Positions 11,024 to 19,870 are shown, numbered from the stretch's first letter. The stretch: 64,000 nucleotides of DNA from Pseudomonadota bacterium (GCA_021781575.1 JAJXWP010000011.1:46311-110310), one strand, 5' to 3'. Notes: generated by a model from the letters alone, not told the origin. Made by a program: numbers and translations.

Positions 11024-11866
11024 ATGGCGGGTCGAACTTCCACATCCCGGCGGCGCGGCAAGGGCACGGTCGCCAACCGCGGTACCGCCGAACGGACGGG
11101 GCAGGTCCAGTCGCTGACCCGCGCCCTGTCCATTCTCAACGCTGTCGCCGAAGCGGACGACGGCATGACGCTGACCGACATCGCCCAGCAGGTGGGCCTG
11201 CCGCCGTCGACCACCCACCGGCTGCTCACCACCCTGCAGCAGGAACATTACGTCCGCTTCGACAACGAACGGACGCTGTGGTCGGTCGGTGTCCAGAGCT
11301 TCGTCGTCGGCAATGCCTTCCTGCGCAACCGACACCTGGTGCAGACCGCCCGGCCATTGTTGCGGGCGCTGATGGAGGAAAGCGGGGAAACGGTCAACCT
11401 GGCGATCATCGATGAAGGCGAAGCGGTGTTCCTCCATCAGGTGGAATGCCGCCAGATGATGCGCGCCCTGTCCGAATTGGGGTCGCGCGTCCCCCTGCAC
11501 TGCTCGGGCGTCGGCAAGGCGTTGCTGTTGGCCATGACCGACGGCGCCGTGAGCAAGATCCTGCACCGGCATGGGCTGCGCCGCCTGACGACGAGAACCA
11601 TCGTCAAACCTGCCGAATTGAGGGAAGAGCTCGGGCGCAGCCAAAGCCGCGGTTTTGCCATCGACGACGAGGAACACGCCGTCGGATTGCGTTGCGTGGC
11701 GGCGCCTGTCCTCGACGAACTGGGCGAGCCGATCGCCGCCATTTCCATCTCGGGGCCGGCCGCCCGTATCACCGACGACCGCATCCCGTTTCTCGGCGCC
11801 ATGGTGCGCCGATGCGCCGAGGCGATCACCCGCGAATACGGCGGGCGCATCGTCAGGCCCGGCTGA
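11024..11866 (+). CDS. IclR-family transcriptional regulator, probable regulator of glycolate/glyoxylate genes
   Basis: The protein (280 residues from ATG 11024) begins with a basic tail. An IclR winged helix follows: VQSLTRALSILNAVAEADDGMTL then LTDIAQQVGLPPSTTHRLLTTL (recognition helix) and YVRFDNERTLWSVG. The IclR effector domain includes the conserved CSGVGKALL segment and the C-terminal SRGFAIDDEEHAVGLRCVAAPV...SISGPAARI. This subclass senses small organic acids. In-frame ATGs at 10967 and 10997 are possible, but only 11024 has a good ribosome site (AGGAAGG). It sits between glcB and glcDEF, so control of both is inferred. Confidence 0.88.
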   Translation: MAGRTSTSRRRGKGTVANRGTAERTGQVQSLTRALSILNAVAEADDGMTLTDIAQQVGLPPSTTHRLLTTLQQEHYVRFDNERTLWSVGVQSFVVGNAFLRNRHLVQTARPLLRALMEESGETVNLAIIDEGEAVFLHQVECRQMMRALSELGSRVPLHCSGVGKALLLAMTDGAVSKILHRHGLRRLTTRTIVKPAELREELGRSQSRGFAIDDEEHAVGLRCVAAPVLDELGEPIAAISISGPAARITDDRIPFLGAMVRRCAEAITREYGGRIVRPG

Positions 11867-11959
11867 GTTCGTCGAGGAAGCATTGCACCGACAGCCTCAG
11901 GCTGTCGGATACCATCGGCACCGCGACCATCGACCTGCCTACAATGCCTTGATATATAT

Positions 11960-11972
11960 GGAATTAAGTTCC
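11960..11972. promoter_or_regulatory. accessory inverted repeat upstream of glcD
   Basis: GGAA-TTAAG-TTCC is a short inverted repeat within the AT-rich promoter region between the IclR gene and glcD. It uses the same GGAA/TTCC arms as the neighbouring 19-bp palindrome but with reversed polarity. It could be part of a composite operator or chance. Confidence 0.4.
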
Positions 11973-11984
11973 TTTCAGTCTTTG

Positions 11985-12003
11985 TTTTCCATATGGTGGA
12001 AAA
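11985..12003. promoter_or_regulatory. candidate IclR-family operator upstream of glcDEF
   Basis: A perfect-arm palindrome TTTTCC-N7-GGAAAA lies about 85 bp before the glcD start. Arm polarity and the 7-bp spacing equal those of the repeat in the glcB/iclR intergenic region. Location and shared geometry suggest that one regulator, the adjacent IclR protein, controls both arms of glycolate use. Confidence 0.62.
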
Positions 12004-12085
12004 GCTATCCAACCGGCCGGCGGCCCATGCATATGCTTTGCCGATCGGCGACAGCCCACCAAGACATTGAACTGGGAGAAAGACC

Positions 12086-13573
12086 ATGCGCATGCCGACG
12101 CCCGATCCGCTTGCCCTGGGGCAGTATCGACAGCTGATCGAAGGCTTGCGCGCCATTGTTCCCGGCGAGGGCGTGATCGTCGACGAGCGCGAGTTGGCCG
12201 CTTATGAGAGCGACGGCCTGACCGCCTATCGCCAGTTGCCCATGGTGGTCGTGCTACCCGAGACCACCGAACAGGTCGCCGCCATCCTCCGCCTTTGCCG
12301 CGACCTGTCGGTCAAGGTGGTGCCGCGCGGCGGGGGAACCTCGCTGTCGGGCGGCGCTCTGCCGGTGGCCGACGGAATCGTCCTGGGCATGAGCCGGTTC
12401 AATCAGGTGCTCGAGGTCGACTATCTCAACCGGACGGCCAGGGTGCAGCCGGGAGTGACCAATCTGGGCATCACCCGTGCGGTCGAGGCGCATGGATTCT
12501 ATTACGCCCCCGACCCCTCGAGCCAGATCGCCTGCACCATCGGCGGCAACGTGGCGGAAAATTCGGGCGGCGTGCATTGCCTGAAATACGGCATGACGAC
12601 AAACAACGTGCTGGGTGTCGTGCTGGTCACCATCGATGGCGACGTCGTGCATCTGGGCGGCAGCGCGCTGGATTCGCCCGGATACGACCTCGTCGGCCTG
12701 GTGGTCGGCTCGGAGGGGCTGCTCGGGGTAGTCACCGAGGTGACGGTCCGTATTCTGCCCAAGCCGGAAACGGCGCGCGCCGTCCTCGTCGGCTTCCCGA
12801 CCAACGCCGCCGCCGCCGACGCCGTTGCCGCCATCATTGGCAGCGGCATCATCCCGGCCGGCATGGAAATGATGGATCGACCGGCCATCCACGCCGCCGA
12901 GGATTTCATCGGTGCCGGCTATCCGCGCGATGCCGAGGCCCTGCTGATCATCGAACTGGATGGTCCCGAGGTGGAAGTGAACCACCTGATCGAACGAGTG
13001 GTGGCCGTCGTCGAGCAGCGCCAGGCCGGTTCCATTAAGGTCAGCACCAGCGAGGAACAGCGGCTGGCCTTCTGGGCCGGGCGCAAGGCGGCCTTTCCGG
13101 CCGTCGGGCGCATCTCTCCCGACTACTACTGTATGGATGGCACCATCCCGCGGGCGCGGTTGCCCGAAGTGCTGGACGGCATCGCCGCGTTCTCTCGTAA
13201 ATACGACCTCAAGGTGGCCAACGTCTTCCATGCCGGCGACGGCAACCTGCATCCGCTGATCCTTTACGACGCCAACCAGCCGGGCCAGCTGGAAGCAGCC
13301 GAGGCGTTCGGCGCCGACATCCTGAGGATGTGCGTCAAGGTGGGCGGCGTGCTGACCGGGGAGCACGGCGTCGGCGTCGAAAAACGGGACCTGATGAACG
13401 ACCAGTTCGACGAGGTCGATCTCGACCAGCAGCGGCGGGTGAAAGACGCCTTCGACCCCTCGGGGCTGTTCAACCCGGGCAAGATGTTTCCCCTGCTCAG
13501 CGCCTGCGCCGAACAGGGCCGCATGCACGTGTCCGGCGGGGCCACCCGCTTCCCCAATATTCCGCGGTTCTGA
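12086..13573 (+). CDS. glcD: glycolate oxidase, FAD-linked subunit GlcD
   Basis: GlcD is the FAD subunit that oxidises glycolate (or D-lactate) to glyoxylate. The 495-residue protein has the VAO/PCMH FAD-binding domain (VVPRGGGTSLSGGALPV, then TIGGNVAENSGGVHCLKYGMTTNNVLGV) and the FAD-oxidase C-terminal domain (NVFHAGDGNLHPLILYD ... GGVLTGEHGVGVEKRDLM ... FDPSGLFNPGKM). Length agrees with E. coli GlcD (499). GGGAGAAAG precedes the ATG. It is the first gene of glcDEF and follows the candidate operator. It works with GlcE and GlcF at the inner membrane and passes electrons to quinone. Confidence 0.96.
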   Translation: MRMPTPDPLALGQYRQLIEGLRAIVPGEGVIVDERELAAYESDGLTAYRQLPMVVVLPETTEQVAAILRLCRDLSVKVVPRGGGTSLSGGALPVADGIVLGMSRFNQVLEVDYLNRTARVQPGVTNLGITRAVEAHGFYYAPDPSSQIACTIGGNVAENSGGVHCLKYGMTTNNVLGVVLVTIDGDVVHLGGSALDSPGYDLVGLVVGSEGLLGVVTEVTVRILPKPETARAVLVGFPTNAAAADAVAAIIGSGIIPAGMEMMDRPAIHAAEDFIGAGYPRDAEALLIIELDGPEVEVNHLIERVVAVVEQRQAGSIKVSTSEEQRLAFWAGRKAAFPAVGRISPDYYCMDGTIPRARLPEVLDGIAAFSRKYDLKVANVFHAGDGNLHPLILYDANQPGQLEAAEAFGADILRMCVKVGGVLTGEHGVGVEKRDLMNDQFDEVDLDQQRRVKDAFDPSGLFNPGKMFPLLSACAEQGRMHVSGGATRFPNIPRF

Positions 13574-13584
13574 AAGGGCCTGTG

Positions 13585-14769
13585 ATGGTCGAGACGATCC
13601 GGGTCACATCCGAGGCGATGGCGGCCGAAACCATCGCGTCCGCCTATGCCCAAGGACGCAGCGTCGAAATCGCCGGCCGCGGCAGCAAATGGCCGTTCGG
13701 GCGCCCAATCCACACCGACATGCGGCTGGAAACCACCGGCCTGGCCGGCATCACCCTTTACGAACCGGCCGAGTTGGTGATGCGCGCCGGAGCCGGCACG
13801 CCGCTCGAGGAGATCGAAGCGGCGCTGGCCGCCAACGGTCAGATGCTCGCCTTCGAGCCGCGCGACCTGGGCGGTCTGCTGGGCACCACGGAAGGAACGC
13901 AGAGCATCGGCGGCGTGGTGGCGACCAATCTGGCCGGCCCGCGCCGCTGCGTCGCCGGCGCCGTGCGCGACCATGTGCTGGGCTTACGCGCCGTCAACGG
14001 CAGGGGCGAGGTGTTCAAGACCGGAGGGCGCGTCGTCAAGAACGTCACCGGCTATGATCTGTGCAAGCTGCTCACCGGGTCCTTCGGCACCCTGGCGGTG
14101 TTCACCGAAGTCACCTTCAAGGTGTTGCCCGCCCCGGAAACCGAGGAAACCGTCGTCCTGCACGGCGTTGACGCGGAGACCGCGGTGCGGCTGATGGGGC
14201 GGGCGCTGGGCAGCGCCGCCGATATCTCCGGTGCCGCCTGGATGCCGGCGGCCCTGGCCGAAGGCGGGGACCGCGCGTTTCTGCGGCTGGAGGGATTCGG
14301 CCCGTCGGTCAAGGCGAGACGCCGCTACCTGATGGAAACCATCGTCGGCGGCACCGTCGAGGCGACGGTGGTCGAGGCCGAGGAAAGCCACAGCCTGTGG
14401 CGGAATATCCGCGATGTCCGGGTTTTCCACGGGCGTTGGGGACAAGTGGTGTGGAAACTGGCAGTCCGCCCATCCGATGCGCCGGCATTGCTGCAGCGTC
14501 TGGGCGAGCAGACCGACGGCGAAGCGTTCATCGACGGCGGCGGCGCCTTCCTGTGGCTCAGCCTGCCTTGCCCAGGTGACGCGCCGGCCGGCCTGATCCG
14601 CGGCCTGCTGCCGGACGGCGGACATGCCACGCTGGTCGCCGGCCCGGAGGCGGAACGGGCTGCGCAGGCGGTCTTCCAGCCTTTGCCGGCGCCACTGGCC
14701 GCCCTGGAAGCCCGCGTCAAAGCCAGCTTCGACCCCAAGTCGATCCTCAATCCCGGCCGGATGGCCTAG
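13585..14769 (+). CDS. glcE: glycolate oxidase, FAD-binding subunit GlcE
   Basis: GlcE is the second FAD-domain subunit of membrane-associated glycolate dehydrogenase. From ATG 13585 the protein is 394 residues. It has the PCMH-type segment EIAGRGSKWPFGRP, ITLYEPAELVMRAGAGTPLEEIEAAL, and GTTEGTQSIGGVVATNLAGPRRCVAGAVRDHVLG, the last being typical of GlcE. It ends VKASFDPKSILNPGRMA, also typical. The open frame extends into glcD, but AAAGGG lies between the genes and homology begins at MVETIRV. The gap after glcD is 11 bp; the spacing to glcF is 13 bp. Confidence 0.94.
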   Translation: MVETIRVTSEAMAAETIASAYAQGRSVEIAGRGSKWPFGRPIHTDMRLETTGLAGITLYEPAELVMRAGAGTPLEEIEAALAANGQMLAFEPRDLGGLLGTTEGTQSIGGVVATNLAGPRRCVAGAVRDHVLGLRAVNGRGEVFKTGGRVVKNVTGYDLCKLLTGSFGTLAVFTEVTFKVLPAPETEETVVLHGVDAETAVRLMGRALGSAADISGAAWMPAALAEGGDRAFLRLEGFGPSVKARRRYLMETIVGGTVEATVVEAEESHSLWRNIRDVRVFHGRWGQVVWKLAVRPSDAPALLQRLGEQTDGEAFIDGGGAFLWLSLPCPGDAPAGLIRGLLPDGGHATLVAGPEAERAAQAVFQPLPAPLAALEARVKASFDPKSILNPGRMA

Positions 14770-14782
14770 CCTGAGGCTAACG

Positions 14783-16087
14783 ATGCAGACCCGCTTCACT
14801 CCCACCCAACTCGCCGATCCAGTCGTCCGCGAAACCGACGCCATCCTGCGCAAGTGCGTCCATTGCGGTTTCTGCACGGCCACCTGCCCGACCTTCGTGC
14901 TGCGCGGCGACGAACTGGACAGCCCGCGCGGCCGCATTTACCTGATCAAGGAGATGTACGAGCGGGGCGGTCCGCCGCCACCCGCCCTGGTCAAGCATCT
15001 TGACCGCTGCCTGTCCTGCCTGTCCTGCATGACGACTTGTCCGTCGGGAGTCGATTACATGCACCTGGTGGATGCGGCGCGCCATCGCATCGAGCGGCAT
15101 CCCGAGCTGCGGCCCGTCGGGGAGCGGCTGTTGCGCCGCCTGCTGGCCTGGGTGATGAGCAGCCGCTCGCGCTTCCGCTGGGCGCTGCGCGCGGCGCAAC
15201 TCACCGCCCCGTTCCGCGGACTGCTGCCGGCGCGGCTGCGGGCCATGGCGGCGCTGGCTCCGGCACATTTGCCCGAGCCGTCGCCGGCATTACGGCCGCA
15301 GATGTTCGCTGCGGAAGGCGCAAGGGTGGCCCGGGTGGCTCTGCTGACCGGCTGCGTGCAGGCGGTCATCGACAGAGAGATCATCGAGTCGACGGTCCGC
15401 CTGTTGACCCGCCATGGGGTCGAGGTGGTGGTTGCCGCCCAGGCCGAGTGCTGCGGCGCCCTGTCTCACCACATGGGGCAGGTCGAATCCGCCAAGGCCA
15501 AGGCCAAGGCCATCATCGACGCCTGGTGGCGCGAAACCCGCGAAGGCGGCGGCGAAGGGCTTGACGCGGTGGTCGTCAACACATCCGGCTGCGGATCGAT
15601 GATCAAGGATTATGGCCATCTGTTCCGTGACGATGAGCCTCTGCTGGCGCACCGCGCGCAAGCGATTGCCGGATTGGCGCTGGACGTCACCGAACTGATC
15701 GAGAGGGTCGGCCTGAAGCCGGCCACCACTCCTACCGGGCAACGGGTGGCCTACCACTCGGCCTGTTCTCTGCAGCACGGCCAGCGCCTCCGCACCCTGC
15801 CGCAGGCATTGCTGCGCAGCGCCGGTTTCGAGGTCAGGGAAGCGGCGGAGGGGCATCTGTGCTGCGGTTCGGCGGGAACCTACAACCTGCTGCAGCCGGA
15901 ATTGTCAGGCCGGTTGAAGGCGCGCAAAGTGGCCAATCTGGAGGCCACCGAACCGGAGATGATCGCCGCCGGCAATATCGGCTGCCTGGTGCAGATCGGC
16001 AGCGGCACCGACATTCCGCTGGTGCACACGGTGCAACTTCTGGACTGGGCGACGGGAGGCCCGAAGCCGGGGGGCCTCGGCCGGTGA
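14783..16087 (+). CDS. glcF: glycolate oxidase, iron-sulfur subunit GlcF
   Basis: GlcF carries the Fe-S clusters that move electrons from the FAD subunits to the quinone pool. The 434-residue protein has two ferredoxin-type motifs near the N-terminus, CVHCGFCTATCP and CLSCLSCMTTCP, followed by two CCG domains (ALLTGCVQAVID...AECCGALSHHMG; AYHSACSLQHG...HLCCGSAGTYN). The frame is open upstream inside glcE, but MQTRFT with spacing just past the glcE stop is the expected start. It is the last gene of the glc operon, and its 3' neighbour is convergent. Confidence 0.95.
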   Translation: MQTRFTPTQLADPVVRETDAILRKCVHCGFCTATCPTFVLRGDELDSPRGRIYLIKEMYERGGPPPPALVKHLDRCLSCLSCMTTCPSGVDYMHLVDAARHRIERHPELRPVGERLLRRLLAWVMSSRSRFRWALRAAQLTAPFRGLLPARLRAMAALAPAHLPEPSPALRPQMFAAEGARVARVALLTGCVQAVIDREIIESTVRLLTRHGVEVVVAAQAECCGALSHHMGQVESAKAKAKAIIDAWWRETREGGGEGLDAVVVNTSGCGSMIKDYGHLFRDDEPLLAHRAQAIAGLALDVTELIERVGLKPATTPTGQRVAYHSACSLQHGQRLRTLPQALLRSAGFEVREAAEGHLCCGSAGTYNLLQPELSGRLKARKVANLEATEPEMIAAGNIGCLVQIGSGTDIPLVHTVQLLDWATGGPKPGGLGR

Positions 16088-16205
16088 CGCTTCGAGACGC
16101 CGTCCGCAGCGGCTGCTCAGCAAGGCAAGTGAACGGCTCGCCCTCATCTGAGGCCCCCGAGGGTCATCTCGAAGCTTTCGCGTATTTTTCGGTGATCCAT
16201 ATCGG

Positions 16206-18494
16206 CTATTTCGACTTCATCACCCAGACCCCGTCCCAGTCCTGGCCGGGTGGATCGGCGATCAGATGGCGGCAGCGATCGATGTACATCTTGGTGGCGA
16301 AATCGCCCGGATGCTGGGTGTTGGCTTCGCCGAAAGCCCTCAGCGCCTGGTCGAACTGCCCCTCGCGATAAGCCTTCAGTCCATATTGAAAGGCCTGCAG
16401 CACCCCCATCATGTTGGGGAAGGTCTCGTCGGTGTGGTAGTCGAGGATTTCGTACACCGCCACCGGCTTGGTCTTGCCTTTGACCACCACCCGATCAATC
16501 TCGCGGGAGCGGTAGGTGGCCTTCAGCTTCTTCATCGTGTATTCGCTGACCAGGATATGGGCACCGTATTGCTTGGTGGCCGACTCCAGCCGCGACGCCA
16601 GGTTCACTCCGTCGCCGATCACCGTATAGTCCTGCCGCTTGGGCGAGCCGATATTGCCCGAAACCACGGTGTCGGTGTTGAGTCCGACGCCGATATCGAT
16701 GGGACGCTTGCCGTCGGCGGCACGCCGGCGGTTGAACGCCTGCAGTTCCGTCATCATGGCAACGGCGGCCCGGACCGCGCGGTCTTCGTCGTCTTCATGG
16801 CGTCTGGCGGTGCCGAATACCGCCATGATGGCGTCGCCAATGAACTTGTCGAGCATCCCCCCCTGGTCGGTGATGCAATCGACCATCAAGGTGAAATACT
16901 GGTTGAGCAGGCTGATGATGCCCTGTGGCCCCAGTTCCTCCGACAGGGTGGTGAAGCTGCGGACGTCGGAGAACAGGATGGTCGCCTCGACCGACTGGCC
17001 GCCCAGGAAGTCCGCCCCCGACGCCAGAAGCTGGTCGGCCAGTGCCGGATCCATATAGCGCGACATGGTCGACTTCATGCGCTTTTCGCTGGAGATGTCT
17101 TCGATCATCACCAGTGATCCCAGTTTCTTTTCCCCCGCCGTGGTCAACGGCATGACGGTGACATTGACCGACAGATGCTCGGTCTCGACGGTCAGTTGGG
17201 CGTCCACCATCACTTCGGTGCCGCCGGTATCGCCCACCGTGCGGATCTTCTCCACCAGCCAGGCGTTGTCGCCGACGAAGAAGCCGTCCGCCGGCTGGTT
17301 CACCATGGCAACGGCCGAGGTCTTGAGCAAGCGGCAGCCGGCGGCGTTGCAGGTAACGATTTTTCCTTCCCCGTTAAGGGTGATGACGCCGTTGGTCATC
17401 GATTCGAGGATGCTCTCGTTGTAGTTCTTGATCGCCTGTACATCGTCGAACAGCTTGGCGTTCTCGAGGCCAATGGAAATCTGCGAGGTGAAAGCCTTCA
17501 GGCGGGCTTCGTCGTCGGCCGTGAAAACGCCGCCGCGCTTGTTCAGAACTTGGGTGACGCCGATCACCTTGCCGGCCTTGTTGGTCACCGGCACGCAAAG
17601 GATCGACCGGGTGAAGAAGCCGGTCTTGCGATCGAAGGATGGATTGAAACGGAGATCGGCATAAGCATGAGGAATATTGACGCTTTGCCCGGAGGTAAAC
17701 ACCGTTCCGGCGATGCCCAGGTGGTTGGGAAGGCGGATCGTCGTGGCCCCCAGCCCTTGCCCAACCTCGGTATAAAGCTCCTTGGTCTTTTCGTCGTTGA
17801 TGAACAATGTGGAGCGTTCGGCGTCGAGCATGCGGGTGATGGCCGCCATGATCTTCTGCAGAAGCGGGCCCAGTTTCAGTTCCGAACTGATCTCGGACAC
17901 GACGGCCAGAAATTCCAATTCCTGCTGCCGTGATTTCTCGATGGTCTCGATGGTCCGGAAGCTTTCCAGAGAAACCGAGGCCTGGGAAATGATGGCTTCG
18001 AGCAGCGCCAGGTCGTCCTCGCTGAAGCTGCCGTCGGTCTTGTTCAAGAGCTGGGCGACGCCGATCAGGTCGCCCTTCATGGTCCTGAGCGGCGCGCAGA
18101 GAATGGATTGCGTGCGGAACCCCGTCTGCTGGTCGATGGCCGGATTGAAATACTCGCTGGCATAGGCGTCGTGAATGATCATGCCCTTGCCGCTGCCGAA
18201 CACCACCCCGGCGACCCCGGCCGTGTTGAGCATGCGGATTTCACGGGCGAAACGCCCGGCGATACGGGAATAGAGCTCGTTTGTCTGCGGGTCGTTGAGG
18301 AACACTGAACCCCGTTCGGTGCCAATGACCTGGGTTGCGATATCGCGCATGATGCGTAGCGCGTCGTCCAGATTGTTGGCTCTGGCCAGACGGTTCGACA
18401 CCTCCAACAGCAAGACGGCGAGGCTTGCCGATCGCCGCTTGCCGCGCATCGCCAACCGCGGCCGGTCGGCCAGATTGACCGGCAGGTCATGCAT
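16206..18494 (-). CDS. GAF-GAF-PAS adenylate cyclase with TPR-like tail (CyaB1-type)
   Basis: The 762-residue protein has two GAF domains (about 30-190 and 205-360), a PAS domain (about 370-490), a class III cyclase domain (about 530-700) and a TPR-like C-terminus (LQAFQYGLKAYREGQFDQALRAFGEA). Cyclase residues are intact: metal Asp in ILFSDVRSF and FIGDAIMAVFG, Lys in LDKFIGD, and Asp in QDYTVIGDGVNLASR, which favours ATP over GTP. GAF2 contains NKRGGVFTADDE, fitting the NK-Xn-F-X3-DE motif of cyclic-nucleotide-binding GAF domains; GAF1 has NKTDGSFSEDDL, a near match. This is the Anabaena CyaB1/CyaB2 arrangement, in which cAMP activates its own synthesis. The start overlaps the upstream coiled-coil gene by 8 bp, giving translational coupling. 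Confidence 0.9.
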   Translation of the reverse strand: MHDLPVNLADRPRLAMRGKRRSASLAVLLLEVSNRLARANNLDDALRIMRDIATQVIGTERGSVFLNDPQTNELYSRIAGRFAREIRMLNTAGVAGVVFGSGKGMIIHDAYASEYFNPAIDQQTGFRTQSILCAPLRTMKGDLIGVAQLLNKTDGSFSEDDLALLEAIISQASVSLESFRTIETIEKSRQQELEFLAVVSEISSELKLGPLLQKIMAAITRMLDAERSTLFINDEKTKELYTEVGQGLGATTIRLPNHLGIAGTVFTSGQSVNIPHAYADLRFNPSFDRKTGFFTRSILCVPVTNKAGKVIGVTQVLNKRGGVFTADDEARLKAFTSQISIGLENAKLFDDVQAIKNYNESILESMTNGVITLNGEGKIVTCNAAGCRLLKTSAVAMVNQPADGFFVGDNAWLVEKIRTVGDTGGTEVMVDAQLTVETEHLSVNVTVMPLTTAGEKKLGSLVMIEDISSEKRMKSTMSRYMDPALADQLLASGADFLGGQSVEATILFSDVRSFTTLSEELGPQGIISLLNQYFTLMVDCITDQGGMLDKFIGDAIMAVFGTARRHEDDEDRAVRAAVAMMTELQAFNRRRAADGKRPIDIGVGLNTDTVVSGNIGSPKRQDYTVIGDGVNLASRLESATKQYGAHILVSEYTMKKLKATYRSREIDRVVVKGKTKPVAVYEILDYHTDETFPNMMGVLQAFQYGLKAYREGQFDQALRAFGEANTQHPGDFATKMYIDRCRHLIADPPGQDWDGVWVMKSK

Positions 18495-19014
18495 TGGCGG
18501 CTTCCAGCTTGACGCGCAAGGCATCGACGATATCGCGCAGTTGCGCCAGTTCGCGGTCGTGGCCTTCCCGCAGCTTGGCCCGCTCCTCGACGGCGCCCCG
18601 CCGCTGCCCCTCCAACTCCTCGCGCAGCACGCCGATCGTCTCGCGCAGCTGACTCGCTTCCGCATGGGCGCCGGCCAGGGCGCCCTGCATCCGCTCGCCC
18701 TCGCCCAGGCGCTGCCGCTCCAGTTCATCCCTGAGCGCGTTGATCGTCGCCTTCAGTTGGCGGATGTCTTCGTTGGCGGCGGCGACAGCGGCCTGGATGC
18801 GTTCCTGTTCGCCGATCCGGTCGGCCTCAAGGACGTCGCGCAGCGACTGGATGGTGTCGCGGAGTTGCGCCGCTTCGCTGGCGGCGTGGCTCAAATCCTG
18901 CTGGAACTGGCGCCGTTCGGCCAGCCACTGCCGTTCGACCCGTTCGAGCCGCTGCTCCAGCTCATCCGCGACCTGTGCCGCTGTAGTCTTGGCTGTCGAA
19001 CCGGCCGACGACAT
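18487..19014 (-). CDS. coiled-coil protein coupled to the adenylate cyclase
   Basis: This 175-residue protein is almost entirely predicted coiled coil. Three similar segments of about 36-40 residues repeat the pattern 'A..E..QLR.TI..LRD.LE..R.GE.ER.Q.A.A.A': AAQLRDTIQSLRDVLEADR, EDIRQLKATINALRDELERQ, and EASQLRETIGVLREELEGQR. There is no signal peptide or membrane span. Its stop overlaps the cyclase start, so the two proteins are made together. I infer a scaffold or partner of the cyclase. It is not assigned to a named family. Confidence 0.75.
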   Translation of the reverse strand: MSSAGSTAKTTAAQVADELEQRLERVERQWLAERRQFQQDLSHAASEAAQLRDTIQSLRDVLEADRIGEQERIQAAVAAANEDIRQLKATINALRDELERQRLGEGERMQGALAGAHAEASQLRETIGVLREELEGQRRGAVEERAKLREGHDRELAQLRDIVDALRVKLEAANA

Positions 19015-19096
19015 CCTACCCCCACGGGAACTATCCCTTGGGACATCCTAACATCTCTACATCTTTAGAGGGAGACGGTTCCGCACCCAACCAAAG

Positions 19097-19125
19097 AAAG
19101 GGGCAGACCCAACGGCCTGCCCCTT
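19097..19125. repeat. hairpin between the coiled-coil/cyclase operon and the csp gene
   Basis: An AAGGGGCAG / CTGCCCCTT inverted repeat with a loop of about 10 nt stands about 80 bp upstream of the coiled-coil gene start and about 120 bp past the csp stop. It could be a terminator-like stem for csp or a leader structure for the cyclase operon; no strong T-run follows. Confidence 0.35.
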
Positions 19126-19162
19126 GCGGCAGTCTGAAAAGCGCCAGTCGGCGCGGTCACAC

Positions 19163-19191
19163 GATGTCGCGGCCGCTCCGGCCGCGACATC
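19163..19191. repeat. 13-bp perfect stem-loop downstream of csp
   Basis: GATGTCGCGGCCG and CGGCCGCGACATC form a perfect 13-bp stem with a 3-nt loop, about 55 bp after the csp stop codon. It has no U-run, so it could be a Rho-independent-like barrier or an mRNA 3'-end stabiliser. Confidence 0.5.
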
Positions 19192-19246
19192 CATGCGCCG
19201 CGCCAATCCATCGCCGGGCAGGCCTTCACTCGAAGGCCGGCCCCCT

Positions 19247-19870
19247 CTAGATGATGGCGACGGTTTCGGCTTGCGGGCCTTTGTGCCCCATGGTGATGGT
19301 CAGGCGCACGCGCTGGTCCGGCTCCAACGAACGCAGGCCGGATTTCTCCAGGGCGCGGATATGAACGAACACATCCTTGCCGCCGTCATCCACTGCGATG
19401 AAGCCAAACCCCTTGTCGGTACTGAAGAACTTGACCCGTCCCTCGACCGTCGGACCAGGTTCGCCGCGCGGAGCGAAGCCACCTTCCCGCGGCCCTGATG
19501 GGCGGCGCGGCGCTGCGGTCGACAAATCGACCGAATGCACTGTCACCACCTGCGGTCCACGCTGTCCCGGGCCCAGGTCGCAAACCATGGTGGCCCCTTC
19601 CGACACTTCGCCCACACCGGCACGCTCAAGGGCCGAAATGTGCAGGAATGCGTCGGCCGAGCCGTCGGTCGGAGAAACGAAGCCAAAGCCCTTTGCGGCA
19701 TTGAACCATTTCACCGTGGCCGACACGTTGGCCTGATCCACCGCAACGCGGTTGAATTCCGGGCGCGGGCGGGGAGCGGCGGGCTCGAACCCACCGAAAT
19801 CGCCGAATTCGTCCCGGCGCCTGTCGCCGGTGCGTCGACGGTGTTCAGACCTATCACGCTGCCAAGACAT
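19247..19870 (-). CDS. tandem cold-shock-domain protein
   Basis: The 207-residue protein has an Arg-rich N-terminus (about 1-45) and two cold-shock domains. The first (about 50-115) has VKWFNAAKGFGFVSP and DAFLHISAL; the second (about 140-207) has VKFFSTDKGFGFIAV and DVFVHIRAL. These hold the RNP1 (KGFGF) and RNP2 (FLHI/VFVHI) nucleic-acid-binding motifs. Two-domain Csp proteins are typical of alphaproteobacteria and act as RNA chaperones in cold or stationary phase. A long non-coding leader lies upstream. Confidence 0.92.
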   Translation of the reverse strand: MSWQRDRSEHRRRTGDRRRDEFGDFGGFEPAAPRPRPEFNRVAVDQANVSATVKWFNAAKGFGFVSPTDGSADAFLHISALERAGVGEVSEGATMVCDLGPGQRGPQVVTVHSVDLSTAAPRRPSGPREGGFAPRGEPGPTVEGRVKFFSTDKGFGFIAVDDGGKDVFVHIRALEKSGLRSLEPDQRVRLTITMGHKGPQAETVAII

